Of a DNA stretch of 52,007 nucleotides, positions 40,843 through 48,633 are shown one piece after another; the stretch's first letter is position 1; each line of letters starts with the position of its first letter. This stretch comes from Rhodospirillales bacterium (lineage in GTDB: Bacteria > Pseudomonadota > Alphaproteobacteria > Rhodospirillales > JANQFP01). Both the position numbers and the translations under genes were made by a program. The notes under the pieces were generated by a model. The model was not told the origin of the DNA. It was given only the letters and a program-made list of their open reading frames with translations, and searched no databases. The stretch is taken from the NCBI GenBank assembly GCA_028277795.1, contig JANQFP010000126.1:1-52007 (forward strand), in the 5' to 3' direction.

Positions 40843-40987
40843 GGTGCGTCCTCCATTAGAATTCCCTAAAGAACGGATATGGATTTACGCCAAACCGCGC
40901 GCCGAGAAAAGCCCCTCGTGGCCGTCAACCGAAGATTCCGGCTCCGGCCTTGACGGAGAGCCGCCGGTTCCCTTACAAATCCGGCCG

Positions 40988-41012
40988 CCGGCACGCCGCC
41001 GCGGCGTGCCGG
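40988..41012 (+). promoter_or_regulatory. Perfect GC-rich hairpin in the rpmB leader
   Basis: CCGGCACGCCGC (40988-40999) pairs perfectly with GCGGCGTGCCGG (41001-41012) around one C. It ends 26 bp before the rpmB ATG and has no U-run. It could be a ribosomal-protein leader structure or an upstream terminator-like stem; function not known. Confidence 0.45.
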
Positions 41013-41038
41013 GACCACCGACAGAGGACTTCGAAGCC

Positions 41039-41335
41039 ATGGCCAGACGGTGCGGCCTCACCGGCAAGGGCGTGCAGACCGGCAACAACGTGAGCCACGC
41101 CCACAACAAGACCCGGCGGCGGTTCCTGCCCAACCTGCAGGTGACGTCGGTGTTCAGCGAGGCCCTGGGACAGACCGTGCGGCTGCGCATCAGCGCCCAC
41201 GCATTGCGCACCATCGAGCACAAGGGCGGTCTCGACGCCTACCTGCTGGACGCCCGCGACGACGTCCTGGCGCCCGAGGCCCGCCGGATCAAACGGCGCA
41301 TCCGCAAAGCCCTGGCCAAGCGGCCGGCGGCCTAG
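41039..41335 (+). CDS. rpmB: 50S ribosomal protein L28
   Basis: 98 residues. [33 protein letters not shown] is the invariant L28 N-terminus (residues 1-33, quoted motif [19 protein letters not shown]). The central [21 protein letters not shown] and the basic C-terminus [16 protein letters not shown] fit alphaproteobacterial L28. The TAG stop is the first triplet of a palindromic repeat element. Confidence 0.96.
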   Translation: MARRCGLTGKGVQTGNNVSHAHNKTRRRFLPNLQVTSVFSEALGQTVRLRISAHALRTIEHKGGLDAYLLDARDDVLAPEARRIKRRIRKALAKRPAA

Positions 41336-41448
41336 AGCAATATCTGATCAAACGGAATCGTTTGATCAGATTTACTTGCTCTAAAAATCAATAAGTTAGA
41401 GCACGACCGTTCGATCAAATCGGGTCGATTTGATCGCACCGTGCTCTA
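41333..41448. repeat. TAGAGCA/TGCTCTA palindromic element, copy A (two hairpins)
   Basis: 116 bp built of two inverted repeats, each bounded by TAGAGCA and TGCTCTA. Hairpin 1 is 41333-41383 with inner CTGATCAAACGG/CGTTTGATCAG. A 13-bp linker follows. Hairpin 2 is 41397-41448 with inner GATCAAATCG/CGATTTGATC. The terminal TAG at each end is the stop codon of rpmB (+) and of the ion channel gene (-). Confidence 0.9.
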
Positions 41449-42273
41449 AGACTCCCGCTCGCCGCCGCGGCTTTCCAGCAGGCGGCGCATCTCCTTCATC
41501 TCACCCCGCAGGGCCACCAGCTCGTCCTTCACCGACTCGGTCTCGTCGAGGATGTGTTCGGCGTCCTGGTGCAGCCGTTCCTCCTCCTCGGTCTCCTGGG
41601 CCTGCATGGCATCGACGATGATGCCGATGAACAGGTTCAGCACCGCGAAGCTGGTGACCAGGATGAAGGGGACGAAGAAGATCCACGCCGTCGGGTGTTC
41701 GTCCATGACCGGGCGCACGATGCCCATGGACCAGCTTTCCAGGGTCATCACCTGGAACAGCGTGTACATGGACGCCCCGATGTTGCCGAACCACTCGGGG
41801 AAGTCCTGCCCGTACAGATTGGTCGACAGCACCGCGCCCACGTAGAAGATCAGCAGGATCAGCAGGGCCACCGACATGATGCCGGGAATGGCCATGAGCA
41901 GCGCCTGCACCACCCGGCGCATCTGGGGCACCACCGACAGCAGGCGGAGCACTCTCAGGATTCGCAGCGCCCGCAGCACCTTGAGGTCGCCGGCCGAGGG
42001 CACCAGGGCGATGCCGACGATGATGAAATCGAACACGTTCCAGCCGTTGCGGAAGAAGCCGAAGCCCCGGTAGAGGAGCTTGCCGGCGATCTCCAGGACG
42101 AACACCGACAGCACGGCGGTGTCGGCGGCGCGCAGGAAACCGCCCATCATCTCGACCAGGGTCGGCGACGTCTCCATGCCCAGGGTCACGGCATTGAAGA
42201 TGATCAGCCCGGTGATCACCCGCTGCACCCGATCGCCTTCGACGAATGTGCCGATCCGTTCGCGCCAGTTCAT
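41446..42273 (-). CDS. NaChBac-type voltage-gated sodium channel
   Basis: 275 residues, one six-helix channel unit. S4 shows spaced arginines (LKVLRALRILRVLRLLSVVP, about residues 98-117), the pore has the selectivity filter TLESWSMG (about 177), and S6 (FVPFILVTSFAVLNLFIGII) is followed by a cytosolic coiled coil (EEEERLHQDAEHILDETESV to LRGEMKEMRRLLE). TLESWS is the sodium-selective filter of bacterial Nav homologues. ATG 42273 is chosen; 42297 is an alternative. Functions in relatives include motility and pH homeostasis. Confidence 0.93.
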   Translation of the reverse strand: MNWRERIGTFVEGDRVQRVITGLIIFNAVTLGMETSPTLVEMMGGFLRAADTAVLSVFVLEIAGKLLYRGFGFFRNGWNVFDFIIVGIALVPSAGDLKVLRALRILRVLRLLSVVPQMRRVVQALLMAIPGIMSVALLILLIFYVGAVLSTNLYGQDFPEWFGNIGASMYTLFQVMTLESWSMGIVRPVMDEHPTAWIFFVPFILVTSFAVLNLFIGIIVDAMQAQETEEEERLHQDAEHILDETESVKDELVALRGEMKEMRRLLESRGGERES

Positions 42274-42372
42274 GGTGGTCTCGCGCCGTCTCCCCATGGT
42301 TTCCGCCGCCCCGGTGGCGCCGTGGCCCCATCGTGTAACGCGAAACGGGACAAGCGGCAACCGCCGGCGGGG

Positions 42373-43353
42373 TCAGCGCACGAGTTCGAACATGAGCAGC
42401 AGGGTCCGTTGGGCGATGTTGTAGTTGTCGTCGGAAATCAGATAGATCAGGGTTTCGCCGCCGTCCCCGCGGCGGGCGTCCACGCCTTCGAAATTGTCCA
42501 CGACCAACGGCTTGCGCAGGGTGGCCAGCAACGGTCCGTCGAGCAGGGAGTCGCCGCGCAGGGCGCGCTGGTCGATATGGCGCAGGCGGATGGTGACCCC
42601 TTCGATGAAGGTGAACCGCCGCTCCACCACCACCACGTCCCCGTCGGGCAGGGTGGCAGCACCGGTCGGATTGAAGCGGCCGTCGGTGGCGTAGGTCAGC
42701 AGCTCCCAGGTGGCGGCGCCACCGGCCCCCGAGCCGATCCATCCGGCGACGCCGGCATCGCGCCCGCGGGCCGTGGTCAGGTCCTCGGTGAGCAGCAGGA
42801 GGCGCCCGTCGGCGGTGAGGGTGGCCGCCTCGATGCCGCCGTTGGCCGGGGCCAGCGCCAGTTGCGGCGGTGCGCCGACCATGCGCGGCGCCGTCTCGAA
42901 GTCGTAGCTGAGCAGACGGTGGCGGCGCTCGAAGGTCACCAGCATGGCGCCGTCGGGCAGCGGGCTCAGGGACTCCGCGTCCCGGTCCTCCTTGTCCTCC
43001 AGGGGGTTCCCGTCGATCCCGCGCAGTGGCCCCATATGGGCCCGTTCGACGCCGACCAGGTCACCGCCGGCGCCATAGACCAGCCGCGCGTCGAGGACGT
43101 ATCCGTGATCGGACACGGCGAGCAGCCGACGCCCATCGGATCCGACGGCAAGGCCCGAGAAGCCGCCGAAGCGGTTGTCCGACGCCGACAGTTCCAGGCC
43201 GCCACGGTAGCGCAGTCGGCCGACCGTGTGGCGCGCCGGGTTCTTGGCGTCGAGGGGAACCGCCCGGGCGCGGACCTCGATGGTGTCGGCCCGCGCCGGC
43301 CCCAGTACGGCAGCGGCGAGAACCAGAGACAGGACAGCGACGATGAGCGGCAT
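42373..43353 (-). CDS. Exported esterase-like/phytase-like beta-propeller protein
   Basis: 326 residues with a signal peptide (MPLIVAVLSLVLAAAVLGPARA). FGGFSGLAVGSDGRRLLAVSDHGYVLDARLVY (about 62-93; core FSGLAVGSDGRRLLAVSDHG), KEDRDAESLSPLPDGAMLVT (about 121), GGIEAATLTADGRLLLLTED (about 169) and NFEGVDARRGDGG match the esterase-like phytase family. Substrate unproven; it should act in the periplasm. Divergent from the YbjN-like gene. Confidence 0.85.
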   Translation of the reverse strand: MPLIVAVLSLVLAAAVLGPARADTIEVRARAVPLDAKNPARHTVGRLRYRGGLELSASDNRFGGFSGLAVGSDGRRLLAVSDHGYVLDARLVYGAGGDLVGVERAHMGPLRGIDGNPLEDKEDRDAESLSPLPDGAMLVTFERRHRLLSYDFETAPRMVGAPPQLALAPANGGIEAATLTADGRLLLLTEDLTTARGRDAGVAGWIGSGAGGAATWELLTYATDGRFNPTGAATLPDGDVVVVERRFTFIEGVTIRLRHIDQRALRGDSLLDGPLLATLRKPLVVDNFEGVDARRGDGGETLIYLISDDNYNIAQRTLLLMFELVR

Positions 43354-43477
43354 GGCCCTATATACCACTGCCACCGGCGTTGGCCATGGGGCGAACCGGG
43401 CGGCGGTCTCGACTGTTGCCCGAAGCGGCCAAAAGAACGACACTCCCGGTCGCCGTCGTCCTGGTGGAGTCCGTCGA

Positions 43478-44056
43478 ATGCGCATCCCCCGATTGCCGAG
43501 CGTCGCCTGCGCCCTTGTCGCCGTGATGACCCTGCACGGCGCGCCGGCGGGGGCCGATGAATCCGGCCTCATTCACGCCGTCAATTCCGCCAAGGAGGTG
43601 GAGCTGCAGATCGCCCGCATGCTGAAGTCGCGCCTCAACGTGGACGCCGCCCTGCGGATCGTCGGCGACGACGCGGAGAACCTGCGACTCGACATGCGGT
43701 TCCCGCCCGACGCGCAGCGCAACGTGCCGCGGCGGGTCGTGTTGCTGGACACGGCCATCCTGGGACGCAACGGCGACGAGGTGGTGGCCCAGGTCATCCG
43801 CCTGGTGTCGTTCGCCGACATCGAGTTCACCGATCCCGACCGCGCCCGGATTCTGGAATGGGCCAACGAATGGAACTACAAGACCATCCTGCCGGTGCGC
43901 CTGGCCTTCACCGAGAACCGGCTGGTGGCGACCACCCAGCTCGTCACCTACGCCGACGCCCCGGTGTCGGAGGACCAGGTGGTGCACGCCTTCTCGTGGG
44001 CCGTCCAGGTATGGCCCCACCTGCTCGCCGACCTGCGCCAGAACGACCTCCTCTGA
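43478..44056 (+). CDS. Exported YbjN-domain-like protein
   Basis: 192 residues with a signal peptide ending HGAPAGA. The middle (LVSFADIEFTDPDRARILEWANEWNYKTILPVRLAF, core ILEWANEWNYKTILP about 128) and the later helix EDQVVHAFSWAVQVWPHLLADL resemble the YbjN fold, a tetratricopeptide-chaperone-like domain. No catalytic residues are seen. Function unknown. Start ATG 43478; a + strand gene divergent from the phytase-like gene. Confidence 0.65.
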   Translation: MRIPRLPSVACALVAVMTLHGAPAGADESGLIHAVNSAKEVELQIARMLKSRLNVDAALRIVGDDAENLRLDMRFPPDAQRNVPRRVVLLDTAILGRNGDEVVAQVIRLVSFADIEFTDPDRARILEWANEWNYKTILPVRLAFTENRLVATTQLVTYADAPVSEDQVVHAFSWAVQVWPHLLADLRQNDLL

Positions 44057-44073
44057 CCGCCCCCCTCCAAGCC

Positions 44074-44182
44074 AAAAAAAGGGCCGTGCTAGGCACGGCC
44101 CAAGTTTTGGGAGGAAACGTCCAAGATGCACAGGCAGCCTGCCCGGGCATGGGATGCCCAAAGCGTTGTGCTGCACTGCACA
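44074..44182 (-). ncRNA. Candidate small RNA 3 (about 109 nt) with CCUCCC hairpin loop
   Basis: Minus strand. It ends in a perfect GGGCCGTGC/GCACGGCCC hairpin (44093-44101 with 44081-44089, loop of 3) followed by seven T. Just before it, GTTT-CCTCCCA-AAAC forms a small hairpin presenting an anti-Shine-Dalgarno loop. Further 5' are TTGTGC/GCACAA and GGGCAT/ATGCCC hairpins. It shares the (T)CC...CAAAACTT-GGGCCG ending with the 27.4-kb pair. A 17-bp spaced promoter precedes it. The terminator could also serve read-through from downstream genes. Confidence 0.6.
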
Positions 44183-44188
44183 AGTCGG

Positions 44189-44217
44189 AACATAGTGAGC
44201 CGTGTCGATTCGATCAA
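44189..44217 (-). promoter_or_regulatory. Promoter of candidate sRNA 3
   Basis: On the minus strand TTGATC (44212-44217), a 17-bp spacer and TATGTT (44189-44194). TATGTT resembles the CATGTT -10 of candidate sRNA 1. No CRP-like box is seen here. Confidence 0.5.
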
Positions 44218-44621
44218 ATGATATTTTGTTGCATTTTGGCGAAATTATCACAGCGTTGCATTGGAGCAACGGCGGTCCATCGGACGGCCACCGGCCCGAA
44301 GGCGCGCCACCCCGTGGCGCCCGCTACTAACTATTTGAAAACAAATAGAAATATAGAGGCCCGTCGGTGGAGAGGGGTTGGCGGCGGATCCGGACGGGCC
44401 GCCGGCCGGCCGATTCCCGGGAAGACCGCACCGAGACCGGGCGCTCCCGGGGACCCCGCGATCGTGCTGCATCGCGGCACAAAAGGTGATGCGGACCGCG
44501 CCGGACAGGCGCCATGGAGCTATAACGAGACCGGCCTGACGGAGCGATTCCGTTTGGGGTTTACTTCGCGGCGCGGTGTTCCTAGTGGTAGTGTTCGAGT
44601 CCCCGTTGTCCGGGCGAGCCC
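44218..44621. other. 404-bp region upstream of glk
   Basis: No gene recognised. It begins AT-rich, has a short CTATTTG-AAAA-CAAATAG hairpin at 44331-44348, then GC-rich sequence. A GATTCCGTTTG...GTTTACTT segment at 44547-44568 faintly recalls the palindromic repeat element but is too degraded to call. Confidence 0.5.
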
Positions 44622-45593
44622 ATGACCGAACAGTCCCTGAGACCGGCCCTGCTCGCCGACATCGGCGGCACCAACGCCCGCTTCGCCCTGTGTACCCGCG
44701 GAGGCGCCGTCCATGACCGGATGACGCTGACCTGCGCCGAGCACTCGGACCTGGTGGCGGCGGCGCGGGAATACCTGCGCCAGACCGCACCCTCGCAGGC
44801 TCCGGCTCTGGGCGCCATCGCCGTCGCCGCGCCGCTTTCCGGCGGCAACCAGGTCACCATGACCAACCACCGGTGGTCCTTTTCCATCAGCGAGGTGCAG
44901 CGGCGCCTGGACCTGACGTCGCTCACCGTGGTCAACGATTTCGCCGCCATCGCCTTGGGCGTCCAGCGCCTGGCCCCGGGCGACCGCATCCAGGTGGGCG
45001 GCGGAACCGCCGTCGAATCGGCGCCGGTCGCCGTCCTCGGCCCGGGCACCGGTCTCGGCGTCTCGGCCCTGGTCTTCTCCGGCGCAGATGCCGCGCCCGT
45101 GGTCGGCGAGGGCGGCCACGTGACCATGGCCCCCTTCGACGACCGGGAGTCCGAAGTCCTGCGGGTCCTGCGCCGATCGTTCGATCACGTGTCGGCGGAG
45201 CGCGTGGTCTCGGGTCCCGGCCTGGTCAATCTGTACCGGGCCCTGAACCAGGTCCTCGACAAGACGCCGGAGGCCGACATCACGCCGCCCGAGATCACCC
45301 GTCGGGCCATCAACCACGCCTGTCCGGTGTGCGCCGAGACCGTCGACATGTTCTGCGCCATGCTCGGCACCGTGGCCGCCAACCTGGCCTTGAGCGTCGA
45401 CGCGCGGGGCGGCGTCTACGTCGCCGGCGGGATCGTGCCCAAGCTGGGCGAGTTGTTCGTCCGCTCCGGGTTCCGCGACCGCTTCCAGGACAAGGGCCGG
45501 TTCTCCGACTACCTGTCCGGCATTCCCACTTACGTCATCACCCACCCGACGCCGGCCTTCCTGGGCCTGAGCGGCCTGGCGGCGGCTCCCTAA
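44622..45593 (+). CDS. glk: Glucokinase
   Basis: 323 residues of the bacterial Glk (ROK-independent) family; phosphorylates glucose with ATP. LLADIGGTNARFAL (residues 10-23) is the phosphate loop. VAAPLSGGNQVTMTNHRWSF (about 68), VVNDFAAIALGV (about 102, catalytic Asp), GPGTGLGVSAL (about 140), GEGGHVTMAPFDDRE (about 161) and YVAGGIVPKL (about 266) are the standard family motifs. ATG 44622. Confidence 0.95.
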   Translation: MTEQSLRPALLADIGGTNARFALCTRGGAVHDRMTLTCAEHSDLVAAAREYLRQTAPSQAPALGAIAVAAPLSGGNQVTMTNHRWSFSISEVQRRLDLTSLTVVNDFAAIALGVQRLAPGDRIQVGGGTAVESAPVAVLGPGTGLGVSALVFSGADAAPVVGEGGHVTMAPFDDRESEVLRVLRRSFDHVSAERVVSGPGLVNLYRALNQVLDKTPEADITPPEITRRAINHACPVCAETVDMFCAMLGTVAANLALSVDARGGVYVAGGIVPKLGELFVRSGFRDRFQDKGRFSDYLSGIPTYVITHPTPAFLGLSGLAAAP

Positions 45594-45617
45594 CGGCGCC
45601 CCGCGATCACGAGCGCC

Positions 45618-45733
45618 TAGAGCAATATCCGATCAAACGGAATCGTTTGATCGGATTTACTTGCTCTAGAAATCAATGAGTTAGAGCACGACCGTTCGAT
45701 CAAATCGGGTCGATTTGATCGAACCGTGCTCTA
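45618..45733. repeat. TAGAGCA/TGCTCTA palindromic element, copy B (two hairpins)
   Basis: 116 bp, same length and structure as copy A, with only a handful of differences. Two changes in hairpin 1 are compensatory (CTGATC/GATCAG in A against CCGATC/GATCGG here), which keeps the stem intact. It starts 25 bp after the glk stop. The 3' hairpin encodes the last eight residues and the TGA of the YdcF-type gene on the minus strand. Confidence 0.9.
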
Positions 45734-46290
45734 GCGGCCTCCACGGCCGGTTTGTGACGGCCGATCAGGAACAGGGCCGCCGAACGCGCCGTCGCCACCC
45801 CCTCGCGCAGCCAGGCACCGATCCACAGGTGCAGGGGCTCGTCCGCCATCCGCGGCACGCCGGAACCGGCGGCGTCGATGCCGAGCCTTCGGAAGACGTA
45901 GAGCGCCCGAGGCAGGTGATAGGCGTCGGTCACCACCAGTGGCCGGCTCCACCCGCGCCGCTCCATGATGACGCCGCTGAACAGGGCGTTCTCGAAGGTG
46001 TTGACGGCCCGGTCCTCGACACAGATGCGATCGTCGGGGACGCCGTCCTCCAACGCGCGTGCGCGCATGACCGCCGCCTCGGTGGGCGGCGGACCGGACA
46101 GGCCGCCGGAGACCAGCAGATGTTCCGCGTGGCCCGCCCGGAACAACGCCACCGCATGGTCGACGCGGCGCTCCAGGGCCCGGCTGGGCCGGCCGTCGGG
46201 CAGCAGCGCGGCGCCGAGAACGACGATGACGTCGTAAGGGACCGGCGGCGGGGACGCCGCCCTACTCGGCGAATTCCCGTCGGATGGCAT
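45700..46290 (-). CDS. YdcF-family (DUF218) protein
   Basis: 196 residues. DVIVVLGAALLPDGRPSRALERRVDHAVALF (about 37-67, core VVLGAALLPDGRPSRALERR), LLVSGGLSGPPPTEAAVMRA (about 75), ICVEDRAVNTFENALFSG (about 108) and PLVVTDAYHLPRALYVFRRL (about 133) are the DUF218 motifs (GG, ExxxxxT.EN, T...H..RA). Relatives act in envelope or vancomycin-sensitivity pathways, but the reaction is unknown. ATG 46290 overlaps the CaiB-type gene by 29 bp. The C-terminus ARARFDQIDPI lies in repeat copy B. Confidence 0.85.
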   Translation of the reverse strand: MPSDGNSPSRAASPPPVPYDVIVVLGAALLPDGRPSRALERRVDHAVALFRAGHAEHLLVSGGLSGPPPTEAAVMRARALEDGVPDDRICVEDRAVNTFENALFSGVIMERRGWSRPLVVTDAYHLPRALYVFRRLGIDAAGSGVPRMADEPLHLWIGAWLREGVATARSAALFLIGRHKPAVEAARARFDQIDPI

Positions 46291-47392
46291 CGGTGTGCTC
46301 GCCGAGGGCGGGGATGGGTCCGGGCGCGGTGACGACGCCGTCATGGCGCGCCGGCGGCGCCGGAAACGAAACCGGGCCGGTCGGCGAGCCCACCGTGCAG
46401 CGGTCCAGGGCCGGGTGCCCCGACAGGCCGACCAGGGTATTGGCGTAGCCGAAGGCGATGGCGGCGGCGCGCAGCTTCTCCGCCATCTCCTCGCGCCCGT
46501 GGCGGGCGAACGCGGCGTCGATCTCGCGTTCCAGGGCGTCGCGGTTGGCCACCCGGTCGACGTTGCTGCGGAAGGGGCCGCTGTCGGCCCATTCGGGATG
46601 GCCCAGGATCTGGTCGGCGAACCGCGCCCACTCCCGTTCGTTCTGGATGCCGACCACGATGCGCCCGCCATCGGCCGTCGCGTGCACCTCGTAAGGGGCG
46701 ATGGACGGGTGGCGCAGGCCGGTATGGGGCGGCTCGGTCCCCCCGTAGTCGAAATGGAGCAGCGGCACGGTCATCCAGTCGGCCATGCCGGCGAACAGGG
46801 ACACCGACACCGCCTGGCCCGCCCCCGTTCTCTGGCGTTGGAGCAAGGCCTCCAGGATGGCGCCGTAGGCGTTGAGCCCGGCGGCGATGTCGCACACCGA
46901 GACGCCGACCCGGCCCGGCTCCCCGGCCGGCCCGGTCACCGAGGTGAGCCCGCTTTCCCCCTGCACCAGCATGTCGTAGGCCTTCATGTCCCGGTACGGG
47001 CCCTCGTCGCCGTAGCCGGTGATGTCGCAGGTGACGAGCCGCGGATGGCGGCGGCGCAGCTCGGCCGAGCCGAAGCCGCCGCGCGCCGTCGCGCCCGGGG
47101 CCAGGTTCTGCACGAACACGTCGGCGCGGGCGATCATGCGATGGAGCAGGGCGGCGTCCTCGGCGTCCTTGATGTCGAGGACCACCGATTCCTTGCCCCG
47201 GTTGTTCCACACGAAGTAGGCGCTCTCGCCGTGCGCCACGCGATCGTAGTGGCGCGCGAAGTCGCCTTCGGCGCGCTCGATCTTGATCACCCGCGCCCCG
47301 GCGTCGGCCAGCCGCGCCGTGGCGAAGGGGGCGGCCACCGCATGCTCGAGGGCGATGACCAGGATGTCGTCGAGGGGCTTCCCGTCCGCCAT
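46262..47392 (-). CDS. CaiB/BaiF family CoA-transferase
   Basis: 376 residues of class III CoA-transferase. ILVIALEHAVAAPFATARLADAGARVIKIE (about 10-39, core VAAPFATARLADAGARVIKIE), FVWNNRGKESVVLDIK (about 60), VFVQNLAPGAT (about 91), and the catalytic Asp in AYDMLVQGESGL (about 138) are visible. GVSVCDIAAGLNAYGAILEALLQR follows. It starts 5 bp after the acyl-CoA dehydrogenase stop, so the pair probably activates and then oxidises one organic acid. Substrate unknown. Confidence 0.92.
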   Translation of the reverse strand: MADGKPLDDILVIALEHAVAAPFATARLADAGARVIKIERAEGDFARHYDRVAHGESAYFVWNNRGKESVVLDIKDAEDAALLHRMIARADVFVQNLAPGATARGGFGSAELRRRHPRLVTCDITGYGDEGPYRDMKAYDMLVQGESGLTSVTGPAGEPGRVGVSVCDIAAGLNAYGAILEALLQRQRTGAGQAVSVSLFAGMADWMTVPLLHFDYGGTEPPHTGLRHPSIAPYEVHATADGGRIVVGIQNEREWARFADQILGHPEWADSGPFRSNVDRVANRDALEREIDAAFARHGREEMAEKLRAAAIAFGYANTLVGLSGHPALDRCTVGSPTGPVSFPAPPARHDGVVTAPGPIPALGEHTDAIRREFAE

Positions 47393-47397
47393 GGCGC

Positions 47398-48549
47398 TCA
47401 GTAAGACCGTGGCAGGCCGAGCACGTGCTCGGCGATGTAGGCCAGGATCAGGTTGGTGGAGATGGGGGCCACCTGATAGAGCCGGGTTTCGCGGAACTTG
47501 CGCTCCACGTCGTACTCGGTGGCGAAGCCGAAACCGCCGTGGGTCTGCAGGCACATGTCGGCGGCCTGCCACGAGGCGTCGGCGGCCAGCAGCTTGGCCA
47601 TGTTGGCCTCGGGACCGCAGGGCTCGCCGGAATCGAACAGGCCGGCCGCCCGGGCCACCATCAGGTCCGCCGCCTCGGTGGCCGCGTGGGCACGGGCGAT
47701 GGGGAACTGGATCCCCTGGTTGCGGCCGATGGGGCGGTCGAACACGGTGCGCTCGCGGGCGTAGTCGCAGGCCCTGTCGATGAACCAGCGGGCGTCGCCC
47801 ACGCATTCGGCGGCGATCAGGATGCGCTCGGCGTTCATGCCGTCGAGGATGTAGCGGAAACCGCGCCCCTCCTCGCCCACCAGGCTGGTCGCCGGAATGC
47901 GCAGATCGTCGAAGAAGATCTCCGTGGTGTGGTGGTTGATCATGGCCGGGATGGGACGGATGGTCAGGCCATGGCCGATGGCGTCGCGCATGTCGATCAG
48001 GAACACCGACAGGCCGTCGTGGGGCTTGGCCACCTGGTCGCGCGGCGTGGTGCGGGCCAGCAGCAGCATGAGGTCCGAGTGCTCGGCCCGCGACGTCCAT
48101 ACCTTCTGGCCGTTGATGACGTAGGTCTCGCCGTCCTTCACCGCCTGGGTGCGGATGCGGCTGGTGTCGGTGCCGCTGGTCGGCTCGGTGACGCCGAACG
48201 CCTGCAGGCGGAGCTGTCCGGACGCGATGCCCGGCAGGTACGTCTGCTTCTGCTCGTCGCTGCCGTGGCGCAGGACGGTGCCCATGATGTACATCTGGGC
48301 ATGGCAGACGGCGCCGTTGCCGCCGCTCTTCTGGATCTCCTCCAGGATGGCCGCGGCGGCGGCGATGCCCAGCCCGCTGCCCCCGTAAGCCTCGGGGATC
48401 AGCGCCGCCAGGAAGCCGGCCTCGGTCAGTGCGCGGACGAAGTCCTCGGGATAGCCCCGCTCGGCGTCCAGGCGGCGCCAGTACTCGCCCGGGAAGTCGG
48501 CACACAGGGCGCGCACCGAGGCGCGGATGTCGTCATAGGTTTCCGTCAT
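47398..48549 (-). CDS. Acyl-CoA dehydrogenase family protein
   Basis: 383 residues, FAD-dependent. FLAALIPEAYGGSGLGIAAA (about 46), LQAFGVTEPTSGTDTSRIRT (about 115, FAD/substrate strand), VINGQKVWTSRAEHSDLMLL (about 142), the domain 3 helix ARERTVFDRPIGRNQGIQFP (about 262), and MCLQTHGGFGFATEYDVERKFR (about 334) are standard. The catalytic Glu usually found near the C-terminal motif or in domain 3 cannot be fixed by eye. First gene of an operon with CaiB and YdcF genes. Confidence 0.93.
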   Translation of the reverse strand: MTETYDDIRASVRALCADFPGEYWRRLDAERGYPEDFVRALTEAGFLAALIPEAYGGSGLGIAAAAAILEEIQKSGGNGAVCHAQMYIMGTVLRHGSDEQKQTYLPGIASGQLRLQAFGVTEPTSGTDTSRIRTQAVKDGETYVINGQKVWTSRAEHSDLMLLLARTTPRDQVAKPHDGLSVFLIDMRDAIGHGLTIRPIPAMINHHTTEIFFDDLRIPATSLVGEEGRGFRYILDGMNAERILIAAECVGDARWFIDRACDYARERTVFDRPIGRNQGIQFPIARAHAATEAADLMVARAAGLFDSGEPCGPEANMAKLLAADASWQAADMCLQTHGGFGFATEYDVERKFRETRLYQVAPISTNLILAYIAEHVLGLPRSY

Positions 48550-48633
48550 CGCACGGACCGGATAATAAGGGATGGTGCGCCGCCTGTTTAGCCGAGGCGG
48601 CGGTCACTGGCCAGCGCATTGACGGAGACGCCC

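Noticed and set aside
44540..44570. Fourth copy of the TAGAGCA palindromic element
   Set aside because: Only GATTCCGTTTG and GTTTACTT resemble the element; no terminal TAGAGCA/TGCTCTA and no palindrome, so similarity could be chance.
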